DNA of 64,000 bases from Herpetosiphon giganteus (GTDB taxonomy: Bacteria > Chloroflexota > Chloroflexia > Chloroflexales > Herpetosiphonaceae): the NCBI RefSeq assembly GCF_016907925.1, contig NZ_JAFBCZ010000019.1:55127-119126 (forward strand), read 5' to 3'. The position numbers and the translations under genes are program-made. The notes under the pieces were generated by a model. It saw only the letters and a program-made list of their open reading frames with translations, was not told the DNA's origin and ran no database searches. This document shows positions 35,663-44,605 of this stretch, piece by piece. Position 1 is the stretch's first letter. Each line of letters opens with the position of its first letter.

Positions 35663-36073
35663 TTATTGATCGCTTAATCCAACGTGCTTTGGATTAGTAA
35701 GCAGCCTTCTGAGCATAATGTCAATTCCTTCGAGTGCAAAGACAATCCCGAAACAGCCATTAATTCCCAGCTGATACGCTTGATCCGCACTCGTTTGATA
35801 GGGATGCCCGACGGGATCAATCGCTCCTACGAGAATGGGAATTTTGCCTAATTGTAGATGCTTTCGACTTTCAACTGCCCATTGAAATCCATCATGAGCT
35901 GTGAGAAGTGTGCGTTTTGCAATGAGGATCTGTGGTGGAGTTTGTGTGCAGTATGATTGAATTGCAGCTATCTTCGAAAACCAGTGTAGCGTCCAATTGA
36001 GGGTTGTAAGGCCAACGTGGATGACCTGTGGGTATGGTTCAGTCCAAAGCAACCCAATTGTGCTTGTTGCCAT
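35663..36073 (-). CDS. Hypothetical protein with degenerate receiver-like end
   Basis: A 136-residue soluble protein I cannot assign firmly. The C-terminal half has a receiver-like strand/helix pattern (LGKIPILVGAIDP, YQLGINGCFGIVFALEGIDIMLRRLL), but the phosphoacceptor Asp and conserved Lys are not evident. The N-terminal half has an aromatic-rich strand (LTTLNWTLHWFSKI). The Shine-Dalgarno is weak (GAAAAGAA). The 222-bp gap upstream (35441-35662 on the map) holds only AT-rich DNA. It may be a small pseudo-receiver like the protein at 4788-5129. Confidence 0.5.
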   Translation of the reverse strand: MATSTIGLLWTEPYPQVIHVGLTTLNWTLHWFSKIAAIQSYCTQTPPQILIAKRTLLTAHDGFQWAVESRKHLQLGKIPILVGAIDPVGHPYQTSADQAYQLGINGCFGIVFALEGIDIMLRRLLTNPKHVGLSDQ

Positions 36074-36141
36074 GAGCGAATTCTTTTCTCAAGTATGCGC
36101 TGGCAAGCATATTAAGGCTTGCCAGCACAAGAATCAATTAA

Positions 36142-36720
36142 TTAAGCTTGTTCGCGGGCGGTTTTGAGCGCCTTTGTCCACCAAGCTAATTCTTCAAACA
36201 AGGTGTTGAGGGTTGGCAAGAGGTGGGGAAGGTCGTTTAATTCCACGCCTTGTTGCCAAATTCCAAAGAAATCGGCTCCGCCAATGTGGACTGCGGTGCG
36301 GGTTGGAGCCATTTGCAACTCAACTGCGATTCCGCGCAGGTGCTCGACGGCGCGCGCGCCGCCAACTCCGCCGTAGCCGACGGCAGCAGCAGGTTTTTTA
36401 TTCCATTCAGGCGAGGCATAGTCGAGGGCGTTTTTCAAGGCAGCGGTGATGCTGTGGTTATATTCGGCGGTCACGAAAATAAAGCCATCAAAGCTCGCGA
36501 CGGTTTTTTGCCATGCTTGGGCGGCTTCGCTGGTTGAAGGTGCCCAAGCGTTTGAGGCAACTTCATCGAAAAATGGCAAATTCACTTCGCGCAAATCAAC
36601 CAGTTCAAACGCTAAATCTGTGTGTTCTTTGGAATGCTCCAACACCCATTGAGCAACTTTTTCGCCCAAGCGAGCTTGGCGGGTACTGCTAATGATGATC
36701 GCGATCCGTGGTGTGGTCAT
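36142..36720 (-). CDS. NADPH-dependent FMN reductase
   Basis: A 192-residue flavodoxin-fold enzyme of the NADPH-dependent FMN reductase family. The phosphate-binding loop is IIISSTRQARLGEKVAQWV. The segment FVTAEYNHSITAALKNALDY and the glycine-rich GYGGVGGARAVEHLR line the flavin site. It reduces FMN or quinone-like substrates. AAGGAG precedes the ATG at 36720; upstream in-frame codons lack a binding site and include unlikely sequence. It is divergent from a TetR regulator with a 144-bp gap and is probably its target. Confidence 0.9.
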   Translation of the reverse strand: MTTPRIAIIISSTRQARLGEKVAQWVLEHSKEHTDLAFELVDLREVNLPFFDEVASNAWAPSTSEAAQAWQKTVASFDGFIFVTAEYNHSITAALKNALDYASPEWNKKPAAAVGYGGVGGARAVEHLRGIAVELQMAPTRTAVHIGGADFFGIWQQGVELNDLPHLLPTLNTLFEELAWWTKALKTAREQA

Positions 36721-36864
36721 TGAACACTCCTTCTGAGATTTACATAATGATTTATGCTTAGAGGTTGCTTGCTTGCGAACCATGGCCGTGCTACTATCCC
36801 AATTGGCTTTGAGCACTGACGCTGATTGCACGCATGAACTATCTAAACAACATGTGTATGATAG

Positions 36865-37530
36865 ATGGCTAAAAATCCTGCGTCAACCAACAAAAAGCTA
36901 CAAGTGTTGTTTAGTTGCAAAATTGGAAGCGTTTTGATACCAGTAAATGTTTCAATCGACCCCCGCATAACTCGCACGCGCCAACGCTTAATCGATGCGT
37001 TTAATCAACTGATGCAGCAAAAATCGTTCGATGAAATTACTGTGCGCGATCTTGCGCGTCAGGCTGGCGTTAATCGGGCAACGTTTTATGCCCACTTTCC
37101 TGATAAACATGCGATTTTAGATGCAATGATGGCGATTTCGTTTGCCGATACCCTGCAACGCTGGGTTGTCGGGCCACTTGATGACCCAGAAGTCTATTTG
37201 GAGCGCCTATTTTTGGCGATTACTGATCAGTTGACGATGTTTAATGGCTCTGAGTGCCAAGATACCTTTTCGACCTTCGAGGCAGTGATTGAGGTTCAGA
37301 TTAAGGCTCAAGTTTGCAAGCACATTCAAGGCTGGTTTGGCAAGCATATTCCCGCCCAAGTGCTGCGCTATCAGCCGCTCGAACTGAGCGCAGCCTTGGT
37401 GAGTTGGGCGTTGTATGGGGCGGCCCAAGAGTGGAAAACGCGAGCGCGAACCCAAGCCCCAGCGACTTTTGGGCATCAAGTGATTCCCTTGATTAGTGCC
37501 ATGGTGCGTAAATTTATGCACGAGCGCTAG
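36865..37530 (+). CDS. TetR/AcrR-family regulator
   Basis: A 221-residue repressor. The TetR DNA-binding helix-turn-helix is clear at about residues 35-82: TRQRLIDAFNQLMQQKSFDEITVRDLARQAGVNRATFYAHFPDKHAI. The C-terminal ligand domain is helical and divergent. The first 30 residues are unusual for the family and have no ribosome binding site, so the real start may be internal (near 36937). It is divergent from the FMN reductase gene and its stop overlaps the convergent FBP-like gene by 4 bp. Confidence 0.85.
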   Translation: MAKNPASTNKKLQVLFSCKIGSVLIPVNVSIDPRITRTRQRLIDAFNQLMQQKSFDEITVRDLARQAGVNRATFYAHFPDKHAILDAMMAISFADTLQRWVVGPLDDPEVYLERLFLAITDQLTMFNGSECQDTFSTFEAVIEVQIKAQVCKHIQGWFGKHIPAQVLRYQPLELSAALVSWALYGAAQEWKTRARTQAPATFGHQVIPLISAMVRKFMHER

Positions 37531-37952
37531 GCTTTGGGCCGATGTTTGTTGATAAAATGGCTCAGCTGATTCGCTGGAATCGCAAAACCCCGACATTCTT
37601 CCAGATCGGCGCAAATATAGCTGTAGGTGGCTTGATATTCGCCATCTTGGCGACCGCGCAGGCTGCGCACCGAAATCATATCGCCAACTTCAACAAACTG
37701 GGCGCATAAATCGCATTGGCGTTGGCGAAATGGCTTGCCGGCGTGGGCCGACATGTTGAACACGATTCCCCGCGCTTGGCTGCCATCGTGCCACACGAAA
37801 TAAATTCGGTTGGTACGCTCAGCCAGCCAGTGGTAAAAACCATGCTGCGAGAGCGTAATATCGAGTGGTAATTCGTAATTTTCTGCTTTGCGAAATAGCT
37901 TACGCAAGAGTGGGCGCTCAAAAACAAGCGCTGGTTGATCTGCTTGATCCAT
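37527..37952 (-). CDS. FBP-domain (FusB/FusC-like) zinc-finger protein
   Basis: A 141-residue protein. The C-terminal half resembles the treble-clef zinc finger of FBP/FusB-type EF-G-binding proteins: QCDLC near residue 79 and, about 30 residues later, YICADLEECRGF. Known FusB-type proteins free EF-G from the ribosome and can give fusidic acid tolerance; whether this one does is unknown. The ATG at 37952 follows GGAG by 10 bases. The terminal codons overlap the TetR gene tail to tail. It could be a different zinc-finger protein with the same spacing. Confidence 0.6.
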   Translation of the reverse strand: MDQADQPALVFERPLLRKLFRKAENYELPLDITLSQHGFYHWLAERTNRIYFVWHDGSQARGIVFNMSAHAGKPFRQRQCDLCAQFVEVGDMISVRSLRGRQDGEYQATYSYICADLEECRGFAIPANQLSHFINKHRPKA

Positions 37953-38078
37953 GGTTATTTGCTCCAAACAAGGTTTGCCATGATCAATTGTATGCAACAT
38001 GGGTGTTGATTGTTTAGGTCTAAAGCAGGGCTTTGGCTTCAATCATTGGAATGAGTAACTTGATCGTGAGGAATTTCA

Positions 38079-38205
38079 GATCCCCTCACCCCAATCCCTC
38101 TCCCGTGGCGCGTGCGAGGGGCATTCATGTTGTGGTTCTCGCACAATGCGTCGGTAAAACGGGTGCTCCCCCTCGCCCGCGTTTTCGTGGGAGAGGGGGT
38201 GACGG
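38079..38205. repeat. 3'-end hairpin element, copy B
   Basis: About 127 bp beginning TTTCAGATCCCCTCACCCC, the inverse of the right end of copy A, and ending in GGGAGAGGGGGTGA. The centre has GTGGTTCTCGCACAATGCG, GGTAAAACGGGTGCTCC and CTCGCCCGCGTTTTCGTGGG. It ends a few bases from the stop of the acyltransferase gene. Confidence 0.8.
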
Positions 38206-38207
38206 AA

Positions 38208-39455
38208 TTAAACAAAAATATTCGAGCGATCTTTGAGTTTATCGAGCAAGGTGTTTTGAATGGTGGTGCGTACTTGCTCGGTCAATTGCGAGATCAATAA
38301 TGGATCTTCTGCGCCCTTCGCGCCATATTGCTCGGTATCGATTGGCTCTCCAAAGACGATCGTCCATTTTGTGGGTAGCGGAATCAGGCCCAATGGCCCG
38401 AACCATGGGAAGGTTGGCGTGATTGGGAAGTAGGGAAAGCCCAAGAGTTTGGCAAACCCCTTGGCATTATGCAAGTGCGGGTGAATTTCCTCGCCGCCGA
38501 TGATCGAAACCGGAATGATCGGCGCGCCAGTTTTGACCGCGACTTTAACAAAGCCGCCGCGCCCAAATCGCGCCAAGCGATAGCGATCTTTATACAATTT
38601 GCCAACGCCCTTCAAGCCTTCGGGGAAAACCCCAACTAACTCATCGCGCTCTAGCAGCGCTTCTGCATTGGCTGGCAAGGCTTGCACTTGGCCCAAACGG
38701 CTGAGCAATGGCGAGATAAATGGCAGCGACGAGAACCAGCTGAGGTGCAAATTGCGCAACACGCGGCCAGCTTCATGCTCGAAATTTAACGCAGCGCCGA
38801 CCATCGCGCCATCCCATGGCAGCACGCCAGAGTGGTTGCAGACCAACAAGGCGCGGCCAGAATCGGGCACGTTTTCGAGGCCAACTGCTTCGACGCGCCA
38901 ATATTTCTTGTACATAAACAACAAAAGTGGTTTGGCCAAATCAAGCAATTCATAATCTAGCCCAAATTCATCGACCGCGTAATCGCCACGCCAGCGCCGC
39001 TTGACCATATCGGCGTTGGCATCAAGCTGGTAGCGCAGCACCAAGCCAATGCCTTTCCAGAAATCGGCATCAAGATAATCGCTGTTGATATTGGCTTTGA
39101 GCGTGTTGACCGCCATTTCGATGACTTTTTTGGGCCAACGGGTCAGCGATTCGCGAATTAAGTGAATGACTTCGGCGATTGCACTCTCGCGTTCATCTTC
39201 CGAGGGTGGCATGGCCCGAATTTCCGATTCCAAGGCCGAGAGCAACGAATCGATGCGGGTTTGGCTGGTACGCCGCAAATCACCATCAAGATTGATCACT
39301 TCAATTGGCGCTTCTGCTGCAACGTCGTGCTCATCGGCAACTGCTGCTTCGATGGCTGGCTCAGCTGCTTTGGCCTCGACAATTGGAATTTGCTGTTCGG
39401 TTTCGTCAGCAGCGCCAGCAGCGCGACGGCCACGTTTCTTTGGTTGATCGCTCAT
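38208..39455 (-). CDS. PlsC-type lysophospholipid acyltransferase
   Basis: A 415-residue protein. The first 170 residues form an extra, charged, helical region (KKRGRRAAGAADE start). The acyltransferase domain then has motif I NHSGVLPWD (HxxxxxD variant), motif III FPEGLKGVGK and the substrate strand GAPIIPVSIIGGEEIHP. It attaches an acyl chain to a glycerol-phosphate lipid at the membrane. AGGAGG precedes the ATG. It overlaps the epimerase-like gene by 4 bp, so the two form an operon, perhaps for a lipid or lipid-linked product. Confidence 0.85.
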   Translation of the reverse strand: MSDQPKKRGRRAAGAADETEQQIPIVEAKAAEPAIEAAVADEHDVAAEAPIEVINLDGDLRRTSQTRIDSLLSALESEIRAMPPSEDERESAIAEVIHLIRESLTRWPKKVIEMAVNTLKANINSDYLDADFWKGIGLVLRYQLDANADMVKRRWRGDYAVDEFGLDYELLDLAKPLLLFMYKKYWRVEAVGLENVPDSGRALLVCNHSGVLPWDGAMVGAALNFEHEAGRVLRNLHLSWFSSLPFISPLLSRLGQVQALPANAEALLERDELVGVFPEGLKGVGKLYKDRYRLARFGRGGFVKVAVKTGAPIIPVSIIGGEEIHPHLHNAKGFAKLLGFPYFPITPTFPWFGPLGLIPLPTKWTIVFGEPIDTEQYGAKGAEDPLLISQLTEQVRTTIQNTLLDKLKDRSNIFV

Positions 39456-40501
39456 GCTTCATCCTCCTGACTGCGACGATTCAAAAAGGCTTGGATTCCA
39501 TCATAGGCTTTGCGTTTGGGCAGCAAATCGCTATAGCTTTGCAAGCGCAGCGAGCTACGGAAGGCTTCGAGGGCTTCCTCGGCGGTATGGCGTGGCTCAT
39601 AATTTAATTCGCCGCGCATAGCCGTCGTATCCGCAATCCATGGAAAGCGCAAATAATCTAATTCAAACGGCATAATTTTGTTGGCTAGCCGATTGTTGCG
39701 CACGAGGCTAAAACGCTCGGCTGCATAGGCAAAGGGGTGGAAAATTGGCAATGGTTGGCGGCCAACTCGCCGAATCATTTGGCTGAGTGGCATCACGCCA
39801 TCGGCTGCTACATTGAAAACCCCGTTGGCCTCAGAAACCAAGGCATGCAACAGAGAGCCAATTACATCTGCTTCGTGGACAATTTGCATCAAAGGATCGA
39901 AGCCCAGTAAGGTTGGCGGCGTTGGCTGACCAAGGTAGCGCATGGTCGACGATGCGCCGCTGGCTCCGACGATGCCAGGGAAACGCAATACCGCAATATT
40001 CATGGCGTGGTTGCGACGGAAATCGGCAATAAAGCGCTCGATTTCGTAGCGATGGCGCAACAAGGGCTTGCCATCGGTGCCGCGTAATGGCGCGTTTTCG
40101 TGCAAATACAAGGGGTTATCGACGTGCGCGCCATACACCATGGTTGTGCTTTTGATAACTACTTGTTTGACTTCAGCAGCGTTTGCCGCCGCCAACACTT
40201 CCATTGCGCCCATCACATTGGTTTGAAAGGCATCTTCTGGCGAAAGCAGGCCGTGACCGCCGGATAAGCCAGACGTAAAGACCATGTGTAAAATGCCTTC
40301 GACCTTCTCCGTGCGGAGCAATTCGACCAGCAATGGGTTACGTAGATCGGCCTGGATATATTCAACGCCATCGATTGGGCGTTCTGGTGGCGCAATATCC
40401 AGCCCAATTACGCGCACAATTGGAAATTTAGCCAGTTGGCGGGCTAATCGCCGTCCCCAGCGACCAGCAGCCCCTGTGATCAGCACTGTGCGTCGTTCCA
40501 C
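39452..40501 (-). CDS. NAD-dependent epimerase/dehydratase (extended SDR)
   Basis: The 349-residue protein starts with a Rossmann motif VLITGAAGRWGRRLA and has an acidic residue after strand 2 (IGLDIAPPE), typical of NAD-binding extended SDRs. VKQVVIKSTTMVYGAH supplies the Ser/Thr and the LRHRYEIERFI region has YxxxxE rather than a clear YxxxK. The catalytic residue set is therefore not fully canonical. Exact substrate is unknown. The start is GTG at 40501, preceded by AAGGAG. It is first in an operon with the acyltransferase. Confidence 0.8.
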   Translation of the reverse strand: MERRTVLITGAAGRWGRRLARQLAKFPIVRVIGLDIAPPERPIDGVEYIQADLRNPLLVELLRTEKVEGILHMVFTSGLSGGHGLLSPEDAFQTNVMGAMEVLAAANAAEVKQVVIKSTTMVYGAHVDNPLYLHENAPLRGTDGKPLLRHRYEIERFIADFRRNHAMNIAVLRFPGIVGASGASSTMRYLGQPTPPTLLGFDPLMQIVHEADVIGSLLHALVSEANGVFNVAADGVMPLSQMIRRVGRQPLPIFHPFAYAAERFSLVRNNRLANKIMPFELDYLRFPWIADTTAMRGELNYEPRHTAEEALEAFRSSLRLQSYSDLLPKRKAYDGIQAFLNRRSQEDEA

Positions 40502-40629
40502 AAAAGCTCCTTATCCAAAAAAAGCCAAATGCGAGCACAACCGTGGTGAGCACATAGAGCGTGGCAGCGAACGTGGGTGAAGCTCTATGCAAAAAAACGT
40601 GGCTCCTCGGCAAAAAAAACTGCGTTCCC

Positions 40630-41031
40630 CTAGCGTGGTTGGGTGCTCAACCTACCAGGAATGAGATGATCGTTGAACCATTGTAGCAGCTGCTCTTGGC
40701 TGCGTTCTGAACGCGCGGCAGCAGCCAATTCATGGCTCAAGCCTTCAATATCGTCAATGGTTTGATCGTTGATTTGGGCTAAACGCAAGCTCACCAATAA
40801 GGCGGTTGCGCTATTGCCCGAGCGAAATGGGCGATTTTTAATTAATGTGTAACTCAAGGCTGCTATTTTGGCTGGTAAATCGGGGTACAATTCCTCGCCA
40901 AAACAGGTTTGGGTTTGGCTTACCACGAGGCCAATCAGCCGATCAAGGCTGTTTAAGCCCAGCCGACCACCAAAGCGTTCGACCAAATAGCCGTGAATAT
41001 CCAAAATATCTTCGCGTTTTAAATACTGCAT
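40630..41031 (-). CDS. Doc-like (Fic fold) protein with degenerate active site
   Basis: About 133 residues matching death-on-curing (Doc) toxins along the length: MQYLKREDILDIHGYLVERFGG, LNSLDRLIGLVVSQ, PDLPAKIAALSYTLIKNRPF. The Fic catalytic motif, in Doc normally like HPFxDGNKRTA, reads RPFRSGNSATA. The catalytic His, the acidic residue and the K-R pair are all replaced, while Gly-Asn remain. Doc phosphorylates EF-Tu, and this protein very likely cannot. The ATG at 41031 gives the usual Doc N-terminus; longer starts are possible. It follows an AbrB-like small protein by 51 bp, the order of an antitoxin-toxin pair. Confidence 0.75.
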   Translation of the reverse strand: MQYLKREDILDIHGYLVERFGGRLGLNSLDRLIGLVVSQTQTCFGEELYPDLPAKIAALSYTLIKNRPFRSGNSATALLVSLRLAQINDQTIDDIEGLSHELAAAARSERSQEQLLQWFNDHLIPGRLSTQPR

Positions 41032-41082
41032 ATGCCACTTCATTGCTGAGTAAGCAAGCCACAACGCTGTAGTTTGCTGAGG

Positions 41083-41298
41083 TTATAAGCCAATTAACGA
41101 TTGAAACTCGCGATCGTAGGCATCGACAACGCCCTTGGCCCAAGCCCGTAATTCGGGGCTGAGTGGGCGACGCAACACCAATTCGCCTTCAGTAAAAACC
41201 AATTCAACGGTATCGTGATGTTCAAGGCCGATGGCATCGAGCCAGCCTTGCACCACGGTCGGCAGATTTTCCCGCTCGATAACTAATGAACGTGGCAT
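41083..41298 (-). CDS. AbrB/MazE-like antitoxin
   Basis: A 71-residue protein with a swapped-hairpin (SpoVT/AbrB) DNA-binding pattern: WLDAIGLEHHDTVELVFTEGELVLRRP, followed by a helical tail (ELRAWAKGVVDAYDREFQSL) likely to bind the toxin. AAAGGA precedes the ATG. It lies just upstream of the Doc-like gene, so it probably represses the pair. Confidence 0.75.
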   Translation of the reverse strand: MPRSLVIERENLPTVVQGWLDAIGLEHHDTVELVFTEGELVLRRPLSPELRAWAKGVVDAYDREFQSLIGL

Positions 41299-41327
41299 AG
41301 GTTAAGTCCTTTGTTATTTGGTTGTTG

Positions 41328-41437
41328 GGAGAGGGGGCTAGGGATGAGGATTCAGTTTAGCGATTATCTAATTTGTTGTTGCGACAAATTTTTTATTCGT
41401 GGCTGCTGAACCCTATACCCTGACCCCTGACCCCTCG
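41328..41437. repeat. Half-copy of hairpin arm plus CTGACCCC repeat
   Basis: GGGAGAGGGGGCTAGGGATGAGG at 41328-41350 resembles only the right arm of the hairpin element, with no left arm. CCTGACCCCTGACCCCTCG follows at about 41418 and matches a motif near 19574. It lies at the 3' end of lysS. Confidence 0.6.
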
Positions 41438-41440
41438 TTG

Positions 41441-42919
41441 TTACTCTTCGCCCTGCTTGCGCAAGTGCGGGAAGAAAATGACTTCGCGGATGGTTGTTTG
41501 ATTGGTAAACAACAGACACAGCCGATCGATCCCAATGCCCAAGCCACCAGTTGGCGGCATGCCAACTCGCAGCGCCTCAAGGAAATCTTCGTCCATTTGC
41601 ATCGCTTCGTCGTCGCCAGCAGCATAATCGCGGCCTTGCTCCAAGAAGCGTTGCTCTTGATCGAAGGGATCGTTTAATTCGCTAAAGGCATTGGCAATTT
41701 CAGCGCCAAGCATAAACAGCTCAAAGCGCTCGACAAACTGTGGATCATCGGCTTTGCGCTTGGCCAAGGGCGAAAGCGGCTGTGGGTATTCGGTGATAAA
41801 AGTTGGCTGAATCAATTCTGGCTCAACAAATTCACTAAATAACTCATCAACTTGCTTGGCCCACGTTGGCTTGCGCTCAATTTTCAGGCCAGCTTCGCGA
41901 ATCGCTTCCCATAGTGTATCAAATTCGCGGCACTCGCGAATATCAACCCCAGTTTTATTGAAAATTGCATCGCGCATGGTGATGCGTTGCCATGAGCCAC
42001 CAAGCTCAATTTGCTGGCCTTGATATTCGATGCTGGTGCTGTTGAAAATTTGCTCAGCAGCAAAGCGAACCATGCCCTCGGTCAATTCCATGATCGATTC
42101 GTAATCGCCGTAGGCTTGATAGACCTCAAGCATGGTAAATTCTGGGTTGTGGGTGCGATCAACGCCTTCGTTGCGGAAGTTTTTGCCAATTTCATACACG
42201 CCATCGAAGCCGCCCACAATCAAGCGCTTCAAATACAATTCAGTGGCGATCCGCATATACAAATCTTGGTGCAACTGATTGTGATGGGTGGTGAAGGGGC
42301 GAGCCGCAGCGCCACCATAAATCGCCTGCAAAACTGGCGTTTCAACTTCTAAAAAGCCGCGTTGATCGAGATACTGGCGCATGGCCGTGATCAAGCGTGC
42401 CCGAATGCGGAAGGTTTCGCGCACCTCAGGGTTGGCTGCTAAGTCAACATAACGCTGGCGTTGACGGGCTTCTTGGTCGCTAAATTGGCCTTCACGCTTA
42501 TCTGGTGGCGGCGTGATTGCTTTGCTCAGCATCGTCCAGTTGGTGACATGCACGCTTGGCTCGCCCATTTTGGTGGTGAAGAGCGTGCCAGTTACGGCAA
42601 TAATATCGCCAAGGTCAGTCAGATCAACAAAGTGCTTGAATGGCTCATCGCCAACATCGGCTTTGCTGAGAAACACTTGGAACGCGCCATGATCATCGTT
42701 TAAGTGGGCAAAGGCCGATTTGCCCATTACCCGCCGTTGGCGCAGCCGCCCCATGATGGTGACGCTGGTGCCAGCCTCGGCGAGTGCGTCGAACTGCTCG
42801 CGCAAGGCAGTTAAGGTATGAGTGCGTTGGGGCACGCGAGCGGGATATGGATCGATGCCAGCAGCTTGCAGCGCTTGCAATTTACCATACCGTGTCTGTT
42901 GTAAATCGTTTAATTCCAT
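41441..42919 (-). CDS. lysS: Lysyl-tRNA synthetase, class II
   Basis: The 492-residue enzyme charges tRNA-Lys. The N-terminal OB-fold anticodon-binding domain covers about 50-150 ([31 protein letters not shown]). The catalytic domain has class II motif 1 ([21 protein letters not shown]), motif 2 ([23 protein letters not shown]) and motif 3 ([16 protein letters not shown]). It is complete and should be essential. The ATG at 42919 is favoured over a start 4 codons upstream; the upstream GAGAT is weak. It lies on the same strand downstream of greA, a common neighbour. Confidence 0.96.
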   Translation of the reverse strand: MELNDLQQTRYGKLQALQAAGIDPYPARVPQRTHTLTALREQFDALAEAGTSVTIMGRLRQRRVMGKSAFAHLNDDHGAFQVFLSKADVGDEPFKHFVDLTDLGDIIAVTGTLFTTKMGEPSVHVTNWTMLSKAITPPPDKREGQFSDQEARQRQRYVDLAANPEVRETFRIRARLITAMRQYLDQRGFLEVETPVLQAIYGGAAARPFTTHHNQLHQDLYMRIATELYLKRLIVGGFDGVYEIGKNFRNEGVDRTHNPEFTMLEVYQAYGDYESIMELTEGMVRFAAEQIFNSTSIEYQGQQIELGGSWQRITMRDAIFNKTGVDIRECREFDTLWEAIREAGLKIERKPTWAKQVDELFSEFVEPELIQPTFITEYPQPLSPLAKRKADDPQFVERFELFMLGAEIANAFSELNDPFDQEQRFLEQGRDYAAGDDEAMQMDEDFLEALRVGMPPTGGLGIGIDRLCLLFTNQTTIREVIFFPHLRKQGEE

Positions 42920-43050
42920 GCCTAATCTCAATAGTAGCGTAAAGCGCGTCAGCTCAGCCCGTTGGAATGTTCACAAAAATGGCTGGGCTGCAAGGCCTAC
43001 TGCTTGAATCCTGTCGGCTATTATAGCCGAGAACACGGCGATTAATCCGA

Positions 43051-43074
43051 AAGGCGCACTCTCCAGTGCGCCTT
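43051..43074 (-). terminator. Hairpin between greA and lysS
   Basis: AAGGCGCACT and AGTGCGCCTT form a perfect 10-bp stem around CTCC, 36 bp beyond the greA stop. Only TTTCGG follows on the minus strand, so it may be a partial terminator. Confidence 0.6.
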
Positions 43075-43109
43075 CGGCTGTTCACACACTGAATTGAGTG
43101 GGGGATGTG

Positions 43110-43577
43110 CTAGCGAATTTTGACAACGGTCATTTTCATCACACCGCTGGGGGTGTTAGCAGTGGCCTTTTGGCGCGCGCGTTTACCCATCAAAGCGCTG
43201 CCAATTGGCGATTCATTGGAGATTTTACCATCGCGGGGGCTGGCTTCAGCGGCACCAACAATCATCCATTCTTCTTCTTCGCCGTCTTCATAGCGAATAG
43301 TGACCGATGATCCGAGCCGTACTTCGCGATTATCACCATCTTCTTCAATCATCTGGGCGTTGTTTAAGATGTTGCGAATTTCGCGGATGCGCCCTTCGAG
43401 GAAAGCCTGTTTGTTTTTGGCATCTTCGTACTCGCCGCTTTCGGAAATATCGCCGAGTTCTTTGGCTTGACGAATCCGCTCGGCAACTTCCATACGGCCA
43501 GTCGTTTCGAGTTCCTCAATTTCCGCTTCCAGTTTTGCGCGACCCTCTTTAGTCAGATAAAACGGCTTATCGGTCAT
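43110..43577 (-). CDS. greA: Transcription elongation factor GreA
   Basis: The 155-residue protein rescues backtracked RNA polymerase by stimulating transcript cleavage. The N-terminal coiled coil (LTKEGRAKLEAEIEELETT, ARIRQAKELGDISESGEYEDAKNKQAFLEGRI) carries the acidic tip D-I-S-E-S-G-E-Y-E. The C-terminal FKBP-like domain ends with ISNESPIGSALMGKRARQKATANTP. Length and both domains are normal. GAGGC precedes the ATG. It is upstream of lysS on the same strand. Confidence 0.96.
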   Translation of the reverse strand: MTDKPFYLTKEGRAKLEAEIEELETTGRMEVAERIRQAKELGDISESGEYEDAKNKQAFLEGRIREIRNILNNAQMIEEDGDNREVRLGSSVTIRYEDGEEEEWMIVGAAEASPRDGKISNESPIGSALMGKRARQKATANTPSGVMKMTVVKIR

Positions 43578-43731
43578 AGTACTTGCCTCGATTATGGAAT
43601 GAAAAAAAACCGAGAGGACTCTCAGTCAAAAGAAACGCCCACGCGATTGCTCACGTGAACGTGTTAGCCATTATACGGTATTCAATCACCCTTGTCTAGC
43701 CATGAAAGTGTTAGAATTTTTGAACGAGCGT

Positions 43732-44259
43732 TTATTTTTCAGCTGCAACGTGCTGCAAAAATTGGGCTAAACGCCGCGCTCCAACGTGCTTAAATGGCTC
43801 GACTTGGGCTTGGAGTTGCTGATAGATTTGCGCAGTTGTTGTATGCACTTGTTCAATTATAGCGGCAGGTATTGGCCAGCGTTGACAAACCGCAGCAAAT
43901 TTTGCCTGATCACGAATTTCGATGCTGCCATCGGCCATTTTCAGCAGATCAATTTCTAAATCGATTTCCTCAACCAGTTGATCATGCCACTGATTTGGCA
44001 GCACAATATCAACATCGATCAGCTTATCACTGAGATTAAAACATGCCGACCAATAGGCATTTGGGGGAATTAATTTAACAAACGCTTGTTCAAACATGCC
44101 TTGTTGACCATTGCTATGTTGCCAAGCGCTGCCTGCGGCAATGCCCAGCCAATGGCCAAATTGATCAGCGCCAAGCAGATAGCCCGTTGCTTGGGCGGTT
44201 GGGCGTTTTGGCCATTTAAAGCCATGAATCGCCATCAGCGGATACGCAGCAAGCGACAT
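43732..44259 (-). CDS. DUF402-like protein
   Basis: A 175-residue cytoplasmic protein. The middle resembles DUF402 (FomD/YgaC-type) beta-barrel proteins: DVDIVLPNQWHDQLVEEIDLEIDLLKMADGSIEIRD followed by a helical AKFAAVCQRWPIP. Some DUF402 members are nucleotide-phosphate hydrolases, but this one is too divergent for me to assign an activity. AGGAGG precedes the ATG by about 7 bases. It lies beyond the first zinc-ribbon gene on the same strand, separated by a terminator. Confidence 0.65.
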   Translation of the reverse strand: MSLAAYPLMAIHGFKWPKRPTAQATGYLLGADQFGHWLGIAAGSAWQHSNGQQGMFEQAFVKLIPPNAYWSACFNLSDKLIDVDIVLPNQWHDQLVEEIDLEIDLLKMADGSIEIRDQAKFAAVCQRWPIPAAIIEQVHTTTAQIYQQLQAQVEPFKHVGARRLAQFLQHVAAEK

Positions 44260-44281
44260 CGAGCAAGCCTCCTAAAACCAA

Positions 44282-44312
44282 ACACGCTATGATTGCACAG
44301 ATCATAGCGTGG
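44282..44312 (-). terminator. Terminator after zinc ribbon copy 1
   Basis: ACACGCTATGAT and ATCATAGCGTG pair around a 7-base loop just beyond the stop of the zinc-ribbon gene. A related stem occurs after copy 2. Confidence 0.7.
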
Positions 44313-44333
44313 ATTGCAAGCGGGATTGGCTGT

Positions 44334-44498
44334 TTATTTGGCTTTGCGCACGAGGTTGGTCGAGCCACAGGCGTTGCATTTGGCGTTCTTGGGCAGCGGG
44401 CCAGAGATGCGCATTTGATGTTTGCAGTGTTTACATTCGACAGCGGTATCGGCAAAATCGCTGACATCTTCGTGATTTTTGATCGTAATGAATTTCAT
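44334..44498 (-). CDS. 54-residue zinc-ribbon protein, copy 1
   Basis: A small intact gene starting MKFITIKNHEDVSDF with two CxxC knuckles: ECKHCKHQM and KCNACGSTN, the pattern of a zinc ribbon. The final residues NLVRKAK are basic. AAGGGAG precedes the ATG. A copy with about three residue differences is at 45035-45199. The function is unknown; such ribbons often bind nucleic acid or partner proteins. Confidence 0.85.
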   Translation of the reverse strand: MKFITIKNHEDVSDFADTAVECKHCKHQMRISGPLPKNAKCNACGSTNLVRKAK

Positions 44499-44605
44499 AT
44501 GCTGGCTCCCTTGTTGGCGAGAATTTGATTGCTTTTGCTACTAACGAGCTTAGCAGCCAGCCCCCGCCATGACGAGCCTTATAGATGACAGCTTGATGAC
44601 AGTGG

